DNA from: Bifidobacterium apri
GTDB lineage: Bacteria > Actinomycetota > Actinomycetes > Actinomycetales > Bifidobacteriaceae
Direction: 5' to 3'
Length of the DNA: 64,000 nt
Assembly: GCF_009299485.1 (NCBI RefSeq)
Contig: NZ_WBSO01000003.1
Location: 1 to 64,000 of the forward strand
The translations under genes and the position numbers were made by a program. Numbering within the stretch: position 1 is the stretch's first letter; every line of letters starts with the position of its first letter. Below, piece by piece: positions 43,716-52,298 of this stretch. Under the pieces are notes generated by a model. That model saw only the letters and a program-made list of their open reading frames with translations, ran no database searches and was not told the DNA's origin.

Positions 43716-44453
43716 ATGGAACAACAGACACAATCCGACAGCACCCTCCCGAGCCGGTCGTACCGCGGTGTGCTCGCCGTGCAGATCATCGCGCTGGTCC
43801 TGCTGGTCGGCGCCGGTCTGCTCGGCCAGTTCGCGTTGTTCTTGGAAGTCCCGCTGTGCATCGCGGCGATGGTGGCGTTCACCGTGTTCTGGCCGTTCCG
43901 CGGCACGTGGATCGACCGGTTGCTCGGCGTACTCGCAGGGCTGGTTTCGTTCGTGTTCGCATTCAACGCGCTGGGCAGTGGGGTGCTGTATCCCCCGCTG
44001 CGTGTGACCGGCAAGCTGGCTGTCGCCGCAAGCCCGCTGATTCGTTGGGCTTGTGTGTACGTGATGCTGCTCGCATTGTTTACGGTTATCGGGTTCGCTC
44101 GTCAGATGGCGCGTAAAGAGCGTACCAATCTGCTGCGCTCGCTGTCGCAGAGCCTGACCGGTGTGGTGGCGATGGCGAGTATGCCGGGCTGGTTGTTCAT
44201 TTCGGTTGTCGCATCCACTCGCCCATTTGGCGGTCCGCGGTTCTGGGCGGCTGACGCGGTGTGCGTGGTTGCGTTGGCGTTGGTGGTGTTGATGGTGATT
44301 GCGTCGCGGTTCTGGCTGAAGGATTTCGATCCAGATCCAGCCGTGCCTGCCCCGTGGATCGGGATTGCACTGCTTCCGGTGATGCTGCTGGGGCTGGTGT
44401 CGTTCGCGGCGACGCTGGCGTTGCTGCTGTGCCAGTTTGGTGTTGCAGGCTGA
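43716..44453 (+). CDS. Multi-spanning membrane protein, unknown function
   Basis: 245 aa with about six or seven hydrophobic segments (first VLAVQIIALVLLVGAGLL at about 17-34, last IALLPVMLLGLVSFAATLALLL at about 218-240). The N-terminal ~15 residues are polar. No family is recognised. The ATG at 43716 was chosen for GGAAGGAA upstream. The frame is open to 43635 but the extra residues look unrelated. It is divergent from glnR with a GlnR-box-like set between them, so nitrogen control is possible but unproven. Confidence 0.65.
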   Translation: MEQQTQSDSTLPSRSYRGVLAVQIIALVLLVGAGLLGQFALFLEVPLCIAAMVAFTVFWPFRGTWIDRLLGVLAGLVSFVFAFNALGSGVLYPPLRVTGKLAVAASPLIRWACVYVMLLALFTVIGFARQMARKERTNLLRSLSQSLTGVVAMASMPGWLFISVVASTRPFGGPRFWAADAVCVVALALVVLMVIASRFWLKDFDPDPAVPAPWIGIALLPVMLLGLVSFAATLALLLCQFGVAG

Positions 44454-44858
44454 TGTTCCGCGGCCGTACATCTTGCGTTTCACGACTTTGATTGCCGTAG
44501 CGCCATTGCCGCGGCGGGATTGAGGGGTCCCGGCTGCTTCGAGATGGATTCGCAACGTGCGGTTGCCAGGGTATCTCTAGGGCGGATTCTCCCAATTTCC
44601 GTGGTATTTCGGGCAAGATGACGTACATGCATCCCCACATGCCCGGGGCCGCGTGGGGACTGTTCCGGCGTCTCGCAGATGTGACCGCTTCGCCGACATC
44701 CCGGGCTGTCTGCGCCGCAGAATCACACGATTGGAAATGCATGTGCCACAATCTGCGGCAGCAGCCGTATCATTTCGGATATCCTGCGCGCGATGCTCGC
44801 CGGGAACTCGGAGATGCGGCGCTATCTGCCCATCGTCCGTCGCTGCGGGTACCGCCCG
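44454..44858. other. Non-coding gap between convergent genes
   Basis: These 405 bases separate the membrane-protein gene from mntP. No convincing gene or strong hairpin was found. A short frame with an ATG near 44618 lacks a ribosome site and protein-like composition. Confidence 0.5.
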
Positions 44859-45449
44859 CTACCAGGCGATGACGCCGAGATGCTCGAGCAGCACCTTGAT
44901 ACCGATCAGCATCAAAATCACGCCGCCCGCAATCTGCGCAGGCTTCTGCCATTTGGCACCGAACGCGTGGCCAATATGCAGGCCGGCGGCGGAGAACGCG
45001 CCGGTCACCACACCGATGATCAACACCGACGACACGATATTCACCTTCATGAACGCGAAACTCACGCCGATGGCGAACGCGTCGATGCTGCAAGCCACGG
45101 CAAGCGGCAGCATGTGCCGCCAATCAAACTGAGGCGTCTCGCGCGCGTTCTCGTCATCCTCCTCGAACGCTTCCCGGATCATATTGCCGCCGATCAGCGC
45201 GAGCAGTCCGAAGATAATCCAATGATCCACAGCGGTCACATAGTTGCTGAAGGTACCGGCCACCAGATATCCCAGCAGTGGAAACAGCGCCTGGAACCCG
45301 CCGAACCATAGGGCGGTTTTCAGCGCGTCCAACGGGCGTACCCGGCGCACGGTCAAACCTTTGCCGATGGAGACGGCGAACGCGTCCATCGAAACCGAAA
45401 GCGCGATAAGAAGAATGCCAACCAGGGAAGTGCTTGATGTCATAGTCAC
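44859..45449 (-). CDS. mntP: Manganese efflux pump MntP
   Basis: 196 aa with six hydrophobic segments in two repeats. The family signature MDAFAVSIGKGL near residue 20 is mirrored by SIDAFAIGVSFAF near residue 120, giving the two conserved Asp residues, and GGNMIREAFEE lies between. MntP exports Mn2+ and protects from manganese excess. The leader (45491-45549) forms a long hairpin of unknown role. Confidence 0.9.
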   Translation of the reverse strand: MTMTSSTSLVGILLIALSVSMDAFAVSIGKGLTVRRVRPLDALKTALWFGGFQALFPLLGYLVAGTFSNYVTAVDHWIIFGLLALIGGNMIREAFEEDDENARETPQFDWRHMLPLAVACSIDAFAIGVSFAFMKVNIVSSVLIIGVVTGAFSAAGLHIGHAFGAKWQKPAQIAGGVILMLIGIKVLLEHLGVIAW

Positions 45450-45490
45450 TACATGGGTTCATCCGCGGCGCGGATGGGCCTCGACGGTGT

Positions 45491-45549
45491 GCCGCCTACG
45501 CCTTACGGTCCGACATTGCGACTGCCGGCGTAGAGCGGCTTTGAATTCG
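45491..45549 (-). promoter_or_regulatory. Hairpin in the mntP leader
   Basis: On the minus strand, GCCGCTCTACGCC pairs with GGCGTAGGCGGC around a 34-base structured loop. A possible -10 (TATACT) lies upstream near 45588. Manganese-exporter leaders often carry a yybP-ykoY riboswitch, but the GGGGAGUAG core of that class is not present here. Confidence 0.4.
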
Positions 45550-45667
45550 CATGAATCTGTTCGCATGTCGAAATTACCCAGTCAAGTATAGTCGTTTGCC
45601 GCGGAAAGACAACCGCGGATGATGCGGATGGGCTCAACGGCACAGATCACGCGTGCGGAGGCACACG

Positions 45668-45700
45668 AAAGGGGCCGCCCCAATCGGGACGACCCCTTTG
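45668..45700 (-). terminator. Terminator downstream of ppa
   Basis: AAAGGGG and CCCCTTT arms with partially paired GCCG/CGAC interior, about 90 bases past the ppa stop on the minus strand. Confidence 0.7.
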
Positions 45701-45789
45701 CGTCGAATATGTACGGAGCTCGATTTGGGCGCGGTCCTGGCGATTGCTATCAAGCCTTAGACGTCAAGCCGAAAACCGAACCCGCCACG

Positions 45790-46287
45790 TCACTTGGCTT
45801 CGGAAGCGGCGAGACGCTCGCGCGCAGCCTTGATCTCAGCCTCGGCCTTGTCGGCGCCAGCCCAGAAATCTCCCGGCTTGACTTCCTTGCCTGGCTCCAG
45901 AGCCTTGTACTGCTCGAAGAAGTGCTTGATTTCGGCCTTGTGATATTCGTTGACATCGTCGACGTCCTTGATGTCGTCGAAACGCACGTCGGCAGGCACG
46001 CACAGCACCTTGTCGTCGCCGCCCGCCTCGTCAACCATGTGGTACAGGCCGACGGCGCGGCACTCGACCACGCAGCCCGGGAACACGGAATTCGGGATCA
46101 TCACGAGCGCGTCCAGCGGATCGCCGTCCTCACCCAGCGTGCCGTCGATGTAGCCGTAGTCATCCGGGTAGCCCATAGCGGTGAACAGCGTACGATCCAG
46201 GAAGATGCGGCCAGTCTCATGGTCCACTTCATACTTGTTCTTGGAACCGCGCGGAATCTCCACAACGACATTGAAGGTTTCTGCCAT
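45790..46287 (-). CDS. ppa: Inorganic pyrophosphatase (family I)
   Basis: 165 aa, hexameric bacterial type. The metal- and phosphate-binding core is seen in [36 protein letters not shown] (with the DxxDPxD pattern, about 49-64) and the later [16 protein letters not shown]. The enzyme splits pyrophosphate released by biosynthesis. The C-terminal tail is Ala/Glu-rich. AAGGAGATTCGAA precedes the ATG. Confidence 0.95.
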   Translation of the reverse strand: MAETFNVVVEIPRGSKNKYEVDHETGRIFLDRTLFTAMGYPDDYGYIDGTLGEDGDPLDALVMIPNSVFPGCVVECRAVGLYHMVDEAGGDDKVLCVPADVRFDDIKDVDDVNEYHKAEIKHFFEQYKALEPGKEVKPGDFWAGADKAEAEIKAARERLAASEAK

Positions 46288-46402
46288 TTCGAATCTCCTT
46301 GATAGACAGCAGGATTTCCGTTATTCAGGATACTCGGTACCCGGCACGTATGCCATGCGAGGCGGATTGCGCCGTCTATCGGGTGTCGAACGCCTCGTCG
46401 AA

Positions 46403-48628
46403 TTACCGCTTGACGCTCAACACGTGCGCGACGTCCGCCCACGGGGCGAGAGAGACGTAGTTGTCGTTCGTCCACGTGAACGTGCGGCCGGTCAGCTCGT
46501 CCACCACAGTGAACGGCTCGCCGGCGGGCAGGCCGAATGCGGTCGGATCGAGACGGATCATGGACTGGTGCGCCTCATGGCCGTCAAGGTTCACGACCAC
46601 AATCAGCGTGTCCGGTTTGCCATCAGCCGTGAGCTCGGCGGGCGTGTGACGGGCGAACGCGAGAATATTCGCATCCGGGCTGTCCAGAATCGTCAGATTA
46701 TGGTAGCTGCGCACTGCCGGGTGACGCTTGCGGATCGCGTTGAGCGATGTCAGCAGCTCGGCGATACCGTACTTGCCGGCCTGGCTCCAGTCGCGCACAC
46801 GGATCTCGTATTCCTCGGGATTCTCAGGTGTTTGCGTGCCCGGCTGCTGCTTGTTCTCCACCAGCTCATAACCGCTGGCAATGCCCCAGCTCGGCACACC
46901 CGTCGCGGCGAGTACCGCGCGGATCGCGTAGCCGGCGATGCCGTTATCGCGCAGATAATCGGTGAGAATGCGATGCGTGGACGGCCAGAACGTGTCATGC
47001 TGCGTGTACGCGGCGTCGCTGTTCGCCTCGAACAGGTACTCTTCCAGCTCGCGTTTGGTATTGCGCCACGGGAAGTAGCAGTCCGACTGGGTGAAGCCGG
47101 CGCGGCTCAGCGCGCCCATCATCGCGGGGGCGGTGAAGGATTCGGCGAGGAACAGCACCTCCGGGTGTACGTGGCGGGTCCGTTCAATGATCTGTTGCCA
47201 AACCTGCGCCGGCCAGCGGTACGGTTCGACCGCGCGGAAAGCCGTCACACCGGCCTTCACCCACACATCCAAGGTGCGGACGATCGCCTTGACAATGCCG
47301 TCAGAATCGGCATCGAAGTCAAGCGGGAGCATGTCCTTGCGCTCTGATTGCAGATCGAACGGATTGAGCGGATCGGCAGGTGTGCCATCAGACTTGCGGC
47401 GCACCCACTGCGGATGCTCGGCAATCCACGGATTATCAGGTGAAACGAACAATGACACATCCAGCGCCACCTCAAGACCCAGCTCATGGGCTTTCGCGGT
47501 GAACGCACGGACATCATCCATCGTGCCGAGCGCCGGATCGACGCTGTCCGCAGCACCCTCAGCCGAGCCGACAGCGTACGGGGAGCCCGGATCATGAGCG
47601 CCCGCATGGGCGGCACCGTTGCGGCCGCGACGCCCGGTCACGCCGATCGGGCTGATCGGAGGCAAGCACACCGTGTCGAAGCCTTCAGCTGCGGCACGCT
47701 CAAGACCGGACACAGCTGTGGCAAGGGTACCGGGGCGTGTGAAGCCGGCCGCATCATCGTCTGTTGCGCCCTCGGAACGCGGGAAGAAATCATACCAAGC
47801 GGTGAAACTGGAAGCCGGACGTTCCACACGGAAGGTGCGCGGCTCGCTGTCGGATACGCCGTCCCGGAGCGGTTTGACCGTATGCAGGGCGGTGACCTTA
47901 TCGATTGTTGCTGCCGAGAAGCGTTCCGCGACCGAGAGCTGACGGTCGGCCAGCGTGTCGGCGGCTTTCTTCAGTGCGCTGCGCTCGCCGGCGGTCAGAT
48001 GTGCGTCATGGGTCGAAGCCCAGCGGCGCAGCAGTGAGGCGCCGGCATCGAGGGCGTTTTCGACGTCTTCGCGTGTGTCGATGGCGTTGCGTGCTTGCTT
48101 GAGCCATGTAGCATACGGGTCAAGCCACGCCTCGATGCTGACCGTCCACTCGCCGAGCTGGCGTTTGACCGCCGACCAGCCGGACTGCCACGGGCGGATA
48201 TCGCTTGGCTCGCCGGCCTGCACGTCGGTTTCCCAACGGCTGAGTCCCGGGTTGGTGCAGGTCATGGTTCGGCGCATGGTTTCTTTGCCGCGCGGATTGC
48301 GCACGATTGCGGTTGCGGCGAGCGTCAGCCCCTGCTCGGCGGCGAGTTGCGCGCTGACGTGGAATTGTTCGCCGAGTTCGACGCGTGGAGTCGTTTCGCC
48401 ATGCGGAGTGATGTCGAAGATGGCGATGCGACCGAATCCGGAGGATGCGGTGCGTGTCGAGGCCGTTGCGGATGCGGTGGCGGTTGCGGATGCGGTGGTT
48501 TTGCGCCGAACCGTGCGCTTGCGTGTCGTGCTGTTGGAGGTTGTTGATGTCTTGGCTGTCTTTGTCTGTGTGGCTGTCTTCGCTGTCGTCGCTGCAGCGG
48601 TGTTCATTGTCTTTGCATGTTCGGTCAT
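46403..48628 (-). CDS. GlgE-like GH13_3 protein lacking two catalytic Asp residues
   Basis: 741 aa. The N-terminal ~65 residues are Thr/Ala/Ser-rich low complexity. The rest aligns along its whole length with GlgE, the alpha-1,4-glucan:maltose-1-phosphate maltosyltransferase (RIAIFDITP, AWYDFFPRSEG, ALGTMDDVRAF, LFLAESFTAPAMM, FPWRNTKRELEEYL). In Streptomyces GlgE the nucleophile Asp394 lies in FRVDNPH, the acid/base is Glu423 and the third acid is Asp480 in NTPDIL. Here the equivalents are Val467 (FRAVEPY), Glu496 (LAESF) and Arg553 (STHRIL), at the same spacing of 29 and 57 residues. So it is unlikely to be an active transferase. It may bind glucan or regulate. The ATG follows TACAAT by 6 bases. 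Confidence 0.85.
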   Translation of the reverse strand: MTEHAKTMNTAAATTAKTATQTKTAKTSTTSNSTTRKRTVRRKTTASATATASATASTRTASSGFGRIAIFDITPHGETTPRVELGEQFHVSAQLAAEQGLTLAATAIVRNPRGKETMRRTMTCTNPGLSRWETDVQAGEPSDIRPWQSGWSAVKRQLGEWTVSIEAWLDPYATWLKQARNAIDTREDVENALDAGASLLRRWASTHDAHLTAGERSALKKAADTLADRQLSVAERFSAATIDKVTALHTVKPLRDGVSDSEPRTFRVERPASSFTAWYDFFPRSEGATDDDAAGFTRPGTLATAVSGLERAAAEGFDTVCLPPISPIGVTGRRGRNGAAHAGAHDPGSPYAVGSAEGAADSVDPALGTMDDVRAFTAKAHELGLEVALDVSLFVSPDNPWIAEHPQWVRRKSDGTPADPLNPFDLQSERKDMLPLDFDADSDGIVKAIVRTLDVWVKAGVTAFRAVEPYRWPAQVWQQIIERTRHVHPEVLFLAESFTAPAMMGALSRAGFTQSDCYFPWRNTKRELEEYLFEANSDAAYTQHDTFWPSTHRILTDYLRDNGIAGYAIRAVLAATGVPSWGIASGYELVENKQQPGTQTPENPEEYEIRVRDWSQAGKYGIAELLTSLNAIRKRHPAVRSYHNLTILDSPDANILAFARHTPAELTADGKPDTLIVVVNLDGHEAHQSMIRLDPTAFGLPAGEPFTVVDELTGRTFTWTNDNYVSLAPWADVAHVLSVKR

Positions 48629-48634
48629 ACCGCC

Positions 48635-48640
48635 ATTGTA
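48635..48640 (-). promoter_or_regulatory. -10 box, leaderless start of the GlgE-like gene
   Basis: On the minus strand TACAAT ends 6 bases before the ATG at 48628. Confidence 0.5.
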
Positions 48641-48753
48641 TGGGCAAAATCGTTACAGGTGAATGATTGACAAGCGAGAAACGCAGGAGTTTCCCTGAAA
48701 TTCAGGCTCTGTTCCGTCCGTTGCGCCGCTTCCTGGCGCCCCGTCGTCCTCTG

Positions 48754-48936
48754 CCTCTGCCGACGCTGAGGGCGTCGTGAGTGTCGGCAGAGGGGGTTGA
48801 TTCTGCTTCTGCCGACGGTGAGTGTGCCGTGAGTGTCGGTGGAGGGTTTGACCGACACTGAGGAGGATGTGAGCGTCGGTGGAGGGTTTTGATTCTGCTT
48901 CTGCCGACGCTGGGAGGCATGTCAGTGTCGGCAGAA
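48754..48936. repeat. Four copies of the CTGCCGACGCTG palindromic repeat
   Basis: Copies at 48754-48793, 48806-48844, 48851-48884 and 48899-48936 each pair a TTCTGCCGACGCTG-like arm with its complement (CAGTGTCGGCAGAA). Outer copies are nearly perfect and inner ones are decayed. They fill the 323-base gap between the GlgE-like gene and the asparaginase gene, which holds no other feature. Confidence 0.85.
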
Positions 48937-48951
48937 ACAGAGAAGGGGCGC

Positions 48952-49959
48952 TTAGTCGTTCTGCACGGTGATTTCACCAGCGATGGAACGGCCCATCCAC
49001 GCGGAAAGCTCGGTTCCGGTCAGTCCTTGCGACAACAGGAAGATGATTTTCGCGTATGCGGCCTCGAGCGTCATATCGCCAGTGCCGACCGCGCCGGCTT
49101 TTGCGATGGCGTCACCGGTTTCGTACCTGCCGAGGAGCACATTCGCCTGCTCGCATTGCGATGCGACAATCACGGGGACTCCCGCGTCGAGTGCGTTCGC
49201 GATAACATCAGTGAATCCAGGCTCAAGACTGGGGATGTTGCCGACACCGTAGGCGCGCAGCAATACCGCCTCAGGCAAAGGATTGAGCATGGCGGCGAGC
49301 CGGTCGGCACTCATGCCGGGCACCGTGTCGATCACCGCCACATCATGCCGCGTGTATGGTTTGGGGGTCGGCCAGCCTTCGCCTGGATTGTCGAACGATT
49401 CCCACTGCCACGGCGTGCCCGTACACGCGAGCATGCCGGTGGACGGCGAGTTGAATCCCTCGAACGCCCAGCTGGAGGCTTTGGTCACGCGATTGCCGGC
49501 GAACAGGTGATGACCGAAGAACAGTGACACACCGGTGGCGCGCCCGCTCAGCGCGGCGTTCAGTGCGCCGGTCACGTTCGCGGTCGCATCGGATTCGATT
49601 TTGCCCAGCGGATGCTGTGATCCAGTGAAAATCACTGGTTTGCCGAAACCGGTGAGCGCGTAAGACAACGCCGCCGAAGAGTAGCTCATCGTGTCGGTGC
49701 CGTGCAGCACGACAAACGCGTCTGCCTCCTCACGGTGGGCATACAGGTCGTCAATCATCGACTGCCAGTTGTCAGGGGTCGCGTTTGACGAGTCAATCAG
49801 CGGGTCAAGTTCGGTGAGGGTAACATCCCCATCGCTCAGCTCGTCGCTTTCCCCGAGCAAGCGGCGCAGCCATCCGCGCATGTCGGCGCCGGGGACGAGC
49901 CCATGGTCGGATTCGACCATGCCAATCGTTCCGCCGGTATAGGTGATATGAATACGCAT
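48952..49959 (-). CDS. L-asparaginase (type I)
   Basis: 335 aa, no signal peptide, so cytosolic. Both asparaginase signatures are present: YTGGTIGM (catalytic Thr near residue 10) and VVLHGTDTMSYS (catalytic Thr-Asp pair near residues 86-91). GDMTLEAAYAKI lies in the C-terminal lobe. The enzyme hydrolyses asparagine to aspartate and ammonia. AAGGAGACAGG precedes the ATG. The permease gene lies 87 bases upstream on the same strand, which suggests an asparagine-use unit. Confidence 0.92.
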   Translation of the reverse strand: MRIHITYTGGTIGMVESDHGLVPGADMRGWLRRLLGESDELSDGDVTLTELDPLIDSSNATPDNWQSMIDDLYAHREEADAFVVLHGTDTMSYSSAALSYALTGFGKPVIFTGSQHPLGKIESDATANVTGALNAALSGRATGVSLFFGHHLFAGNRVTKASSWAFEGFNSPSTGMLACTGTPWQWESFDNPGEGWPTPKPYTRHDVAVIDTVPGMSADRLAAMLNPLPEAVLLRAYGVGNIPSLEPGFTDVIANALDAGVPVIVASQCEQANVLLGRYETGDAIAKAGAVGTGDMTLEAAYAKIIFLLSQGLTGTELSAWMGRSIAGEITVQND

Positions 49960-50046
49960 CCTGTCTCCTTGCGGTTCTGCCGTGTTCTTCGAGTATCCTA
50001 CGCTTCGGTTGCGGGGGATGATTCCGATTCGCCCGATCGCGTGGAA

Positions 50047-51792
50047 TCAAGCGGCGGCGAAATCGTCGCTCAGCTCTTCGATGGAATCCTCATCCTCGTC
50101 ATTGTCAAGGATTTCGTCCATCAAGCTGCCGTCGATCCGTCCGCGTACCGCATACCAGCCGATGACCATCGCGACCACGACCACCGCGAACAACGCAAGT
50201 GTCCACCTGCCGGACGCGCTGGTGAGATTCGAGATGACGACGATGGCGAAGAACGCGAGCGCCAGATAATCCGTGAACGGCGCTCCAGGCATCCGATATT
50301 CAGGCCGCTGCTCCTTGCCTGCTTTGACGCGCTTGAGGAACGCGAGATGCGTGACCAGAATCGACGACCACGTGCCGGCGATGCCGATACCGGCGAGATT
50401 CATGATGATATCGAAGGCATTGGCAGGCAGCACAGCGTTGAGCACCACGCCGATCAGACCGAGTGCTGATGTGATCATAATGCCGCCGTAAGGAATATGG
50501 TTCTTGTTCATACGGGCGGCGAACTTCGGGCCGGACCCCGCAATCGCCAACGAGCGCAGCGTGCGGCCGGTCGCATACAGACCGGCATTCAGCGACGACA
50601 GTGCGGCGGTCAACACGACAACCTGAATGACATCGCCGGCATGGGGAATGCCGATACCCGAGAAGAAAGTGACGAACGGCGATTCGTTCGATGAGTAGGC
50701 GGTATACGGCAGCACAAGGGCCATCAGAATAACCGAGCCGACATAGAAGCCGAAAATACGCACGATCATGGAATTGATGGCCTTGGGCAGGACCTGCTGT
50801 GCCTCTTTCGCTTCGCCGGCGGCGACGCCCACCATTTCGGTGCCGCCGAACGCGAAGACCACGCCAAGCGTCAGCGCGAAAACCGGCGCGATGCCTTCAG
50901 GGAAGAACCCGCCGTGGTCGGTGATATTCGCCAATCCCGCATGATACTGCCCGACCGGAGCGCCGGTGATAATCGCCCAGATGGCGATGACCATGAACGC
51001 GAGAATCGTGAATACCTTGATGGCGGCGAACCAGAACTCGGCCTCGCCGAACGCCTTGACACTCAGCATGTTGAGCGCGAACACCGCGGCGAGCGCGCAC
51101 AAGGCGAGCACCCATTGGGGAACGGCCTTGAACGCCTGCCAGTAGTGGAAGTACAGTGCGACTGCGGTGATATCCGCCATGACGGTAGTGGACCAGTCGA
51201 GGAAGAACAGCCAGCCGGTGATGTACGCGCCTTTTTCGCCGAGAAATTCGCGTGCGTAGGACACGAATGCGCCGGAGGATGGGCGGCGGATCGCGAGCTC
51301 GCCGAGCGCGCGGACCATGAGGAACGCGAACACACCGCACACGGCGTAGGCGATGGTCAGTCCGGCGCCGCCTTGCGCGAGACGCCCGCCCGCGCCGAGG
51401 AACAGACCGGTACCGATGGAGCCGCCGATGGCGATCATCTGGATGTGGCGTGGCTTGAGGTCTTTGGCGTAGCCGGCGTCGCTTTTGTCCTTGTGGGCGG
51501 CAGGCGACATTGGCTGCGGTGTGTGTTGCTGGGCGGATGGGATTGCTGATGCGTTCGGCTGGCTGCCGGTCGAACGCTGCTCTTGCTGGTGCTGTGATGC
51601 CATCTGGGCGGATTCCTGGTTTCTGGTCTGGTTGCTGGTTTGGCCGTTGGTTTGGCTGTTGGTTTGGGCGTTGGTGGGGTGTCGTTCCGGTGCATGCCGG
51701 TAGCGAGGTGACACCGCTTCCTGTTTTGTGCGCCGGCGGGACGTCTTCGCACGTAGCCGCGTAGTGCGGATGCGTGTTTGTGAAGTGCCCAC
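50047..51792 (-). CDS. APC family amino acid permease, asparagine/GABA-permease type
   Basis: 581 aa as read from GTG 51792. About 12 transmembrane helices start near residue 117 (IQMIAIGGSIGTGLFLGAGG, the family N-terminal signature). Close pattern matches are the AnsP/GabP group of basic and amide amino acid permeases. The adjacent asparaginase gene supports asparagine uptake. The first ~100 residues are Gln/Asn/Thr/Ser-rich (NAQTNSQTNGQTSNQTRNQ), partly made of a repeated CAAACCAAC-type tract. ATG 51603 (residue 64) would remove much of this and is a real alternative start. The C-terminal tail is acidic (DNDEDEDSIEELSDD). Confidence 0.85.
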   Translation of the reverse strand: MGTSQTRIRTTRLRAKTSRRRTKQEAVSPRYRHAPERHPTNAQTNSQTNGQTSNQTRNQESAQMASQHQQEQRSTGSQPNASAIPSAQQHTPQPMSPAAHKDKSDAGYAKDLKPRHIQMIAIGGSIGTGLFLGAGGRLAQGGAGLTIAYAVCGVFAFLMVRALGELAIRRPSSGAFVSYAREFLGEKGAYITGWLFFLDWSTTVMADITAVALYFHYWQAFKAVPQWVLALCALAAVFALNMLSVKAFGEAEFWFAAIKVFTILAFMVIAIWAIITGAPVGQYHAGLANITDHGGFFPEGIAPVFALTLGVVFAFGGTEMVGVAAGEAKEAQQVLPKAINSMIVRIFGFYVGSVILMALVLPYTAYSSNESPFVTFFSGIGIPHAGDVIQVVVLTAALSSLNAGLYATGRTLRSLAIAGSGPKFAARMNKNHIPYGGIMITSALGLIGVVLNAVLPANAFDIIMNLAGIGIAGTWSSILVTHLAFLKRVKAGKEQRPEYRMPGAPFTDYLALAFFAIVVISNLTSASGRWTLALFAVVVVAMVIGWYAVRGRIDGSLMDEILDNDEDEDSIEELSDDFAAA

Positions 51793-51804
51793 CCCCGATT
51801 ACGT

Positions 51805-51814
51805 CAAACGTTTG
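51805..51814. promoter_or_regulatory. Palindromic operator-like site upstream of the permease
   Basis: CAAACGTTTG is a 10-bp perfect palindrome, with flanking ACGT and CCGT, 12 bases before the GTG and next to a TTGACG hexamer. The shape fits a LacI-family operator, but no regulator is near. Confidence 0.35.
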
Positions 51815-51850
51815 CCGTCAATGATAACGCGACGTTACGCCAGGCTGCAG

Positions 51851-51945
51851 CATCATCTCACATACATGCCCGATCCTGCCCCCCACAGCCACCCCAACCA
51901 CCCACATTGTGAGCGCATCATCTCACCTACATGCCTGATCCTGCC
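51851..51945. repeat. 30-bp direct repeat pair
   Basis: CATCATCTCACATACATGCC... at 51851-51880 recurs at 51916-51945 with two substitutions. Part of the 506-base gap between the permease and the small membrane protein, which holds no gene. Confidence 0.7.
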
Positions 51946-52080
51946 GTCGTTCCGGGCTGTCAAGCCGTGGTACCCGAGCCTTGTGTGGTGGTTGTGCTTG
52001 TGCCGTGGTTATGTCGTGGTTATGTTGTGGCACGAATCCGCCACGCGTAATCCGGATACCCCAAGGTACATAACCCGGAC

Positions 52081-52265
52081 CTGCCGTGTCAGGGAACTGC
52101 CGTGTCCGAACCTGCCTTGTCCGAACCTGCCTTTCCGGGATCTGCCTTTCCGGGATCTGCCTTGTCCGAACCTGCTTTGTCTGGGACCTGCCGCGTTTGG
52201 GATTTGCCTTGTCCTGGCCTGCCTTGTCCCGGATTTGCCTTATCCGAATCTGCCGGGTATGGGGA
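52081..52265. repeat. Minisatellite, about twelve 15-16 bp units
   Basis: The unit CCTGCCTTGTCCGAA and close variants (e.g. CCTGCCTTTCCGGGA) repeat in tandem about 12 times across 185 bases. Four or five units are exactly 15 bases, so an open frame would encode a five-residue repeat (LSEPA, FPGSA), but there is no start with a ribosome site and three units are 16 bases, which breaks the frame. A gene is unlikely. Confidence 0.85.
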
Positions 52266-52298
52266 TCCGGATATTAGGACGTTCAGATAAGCAGGCGC

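Noticed and set aside
45450-45600. yybP-ykoY manganese riboswitch
   Set aside because: The conserved GGGGAGUAG-type core is absent. Only a hairpin is reported.
52086-52277. Small protein made of pentapeptide repeats
   Set aside because: No ribosome site or promoter, and 16-base units break the frame. Kept as a non-coding minisatellite.
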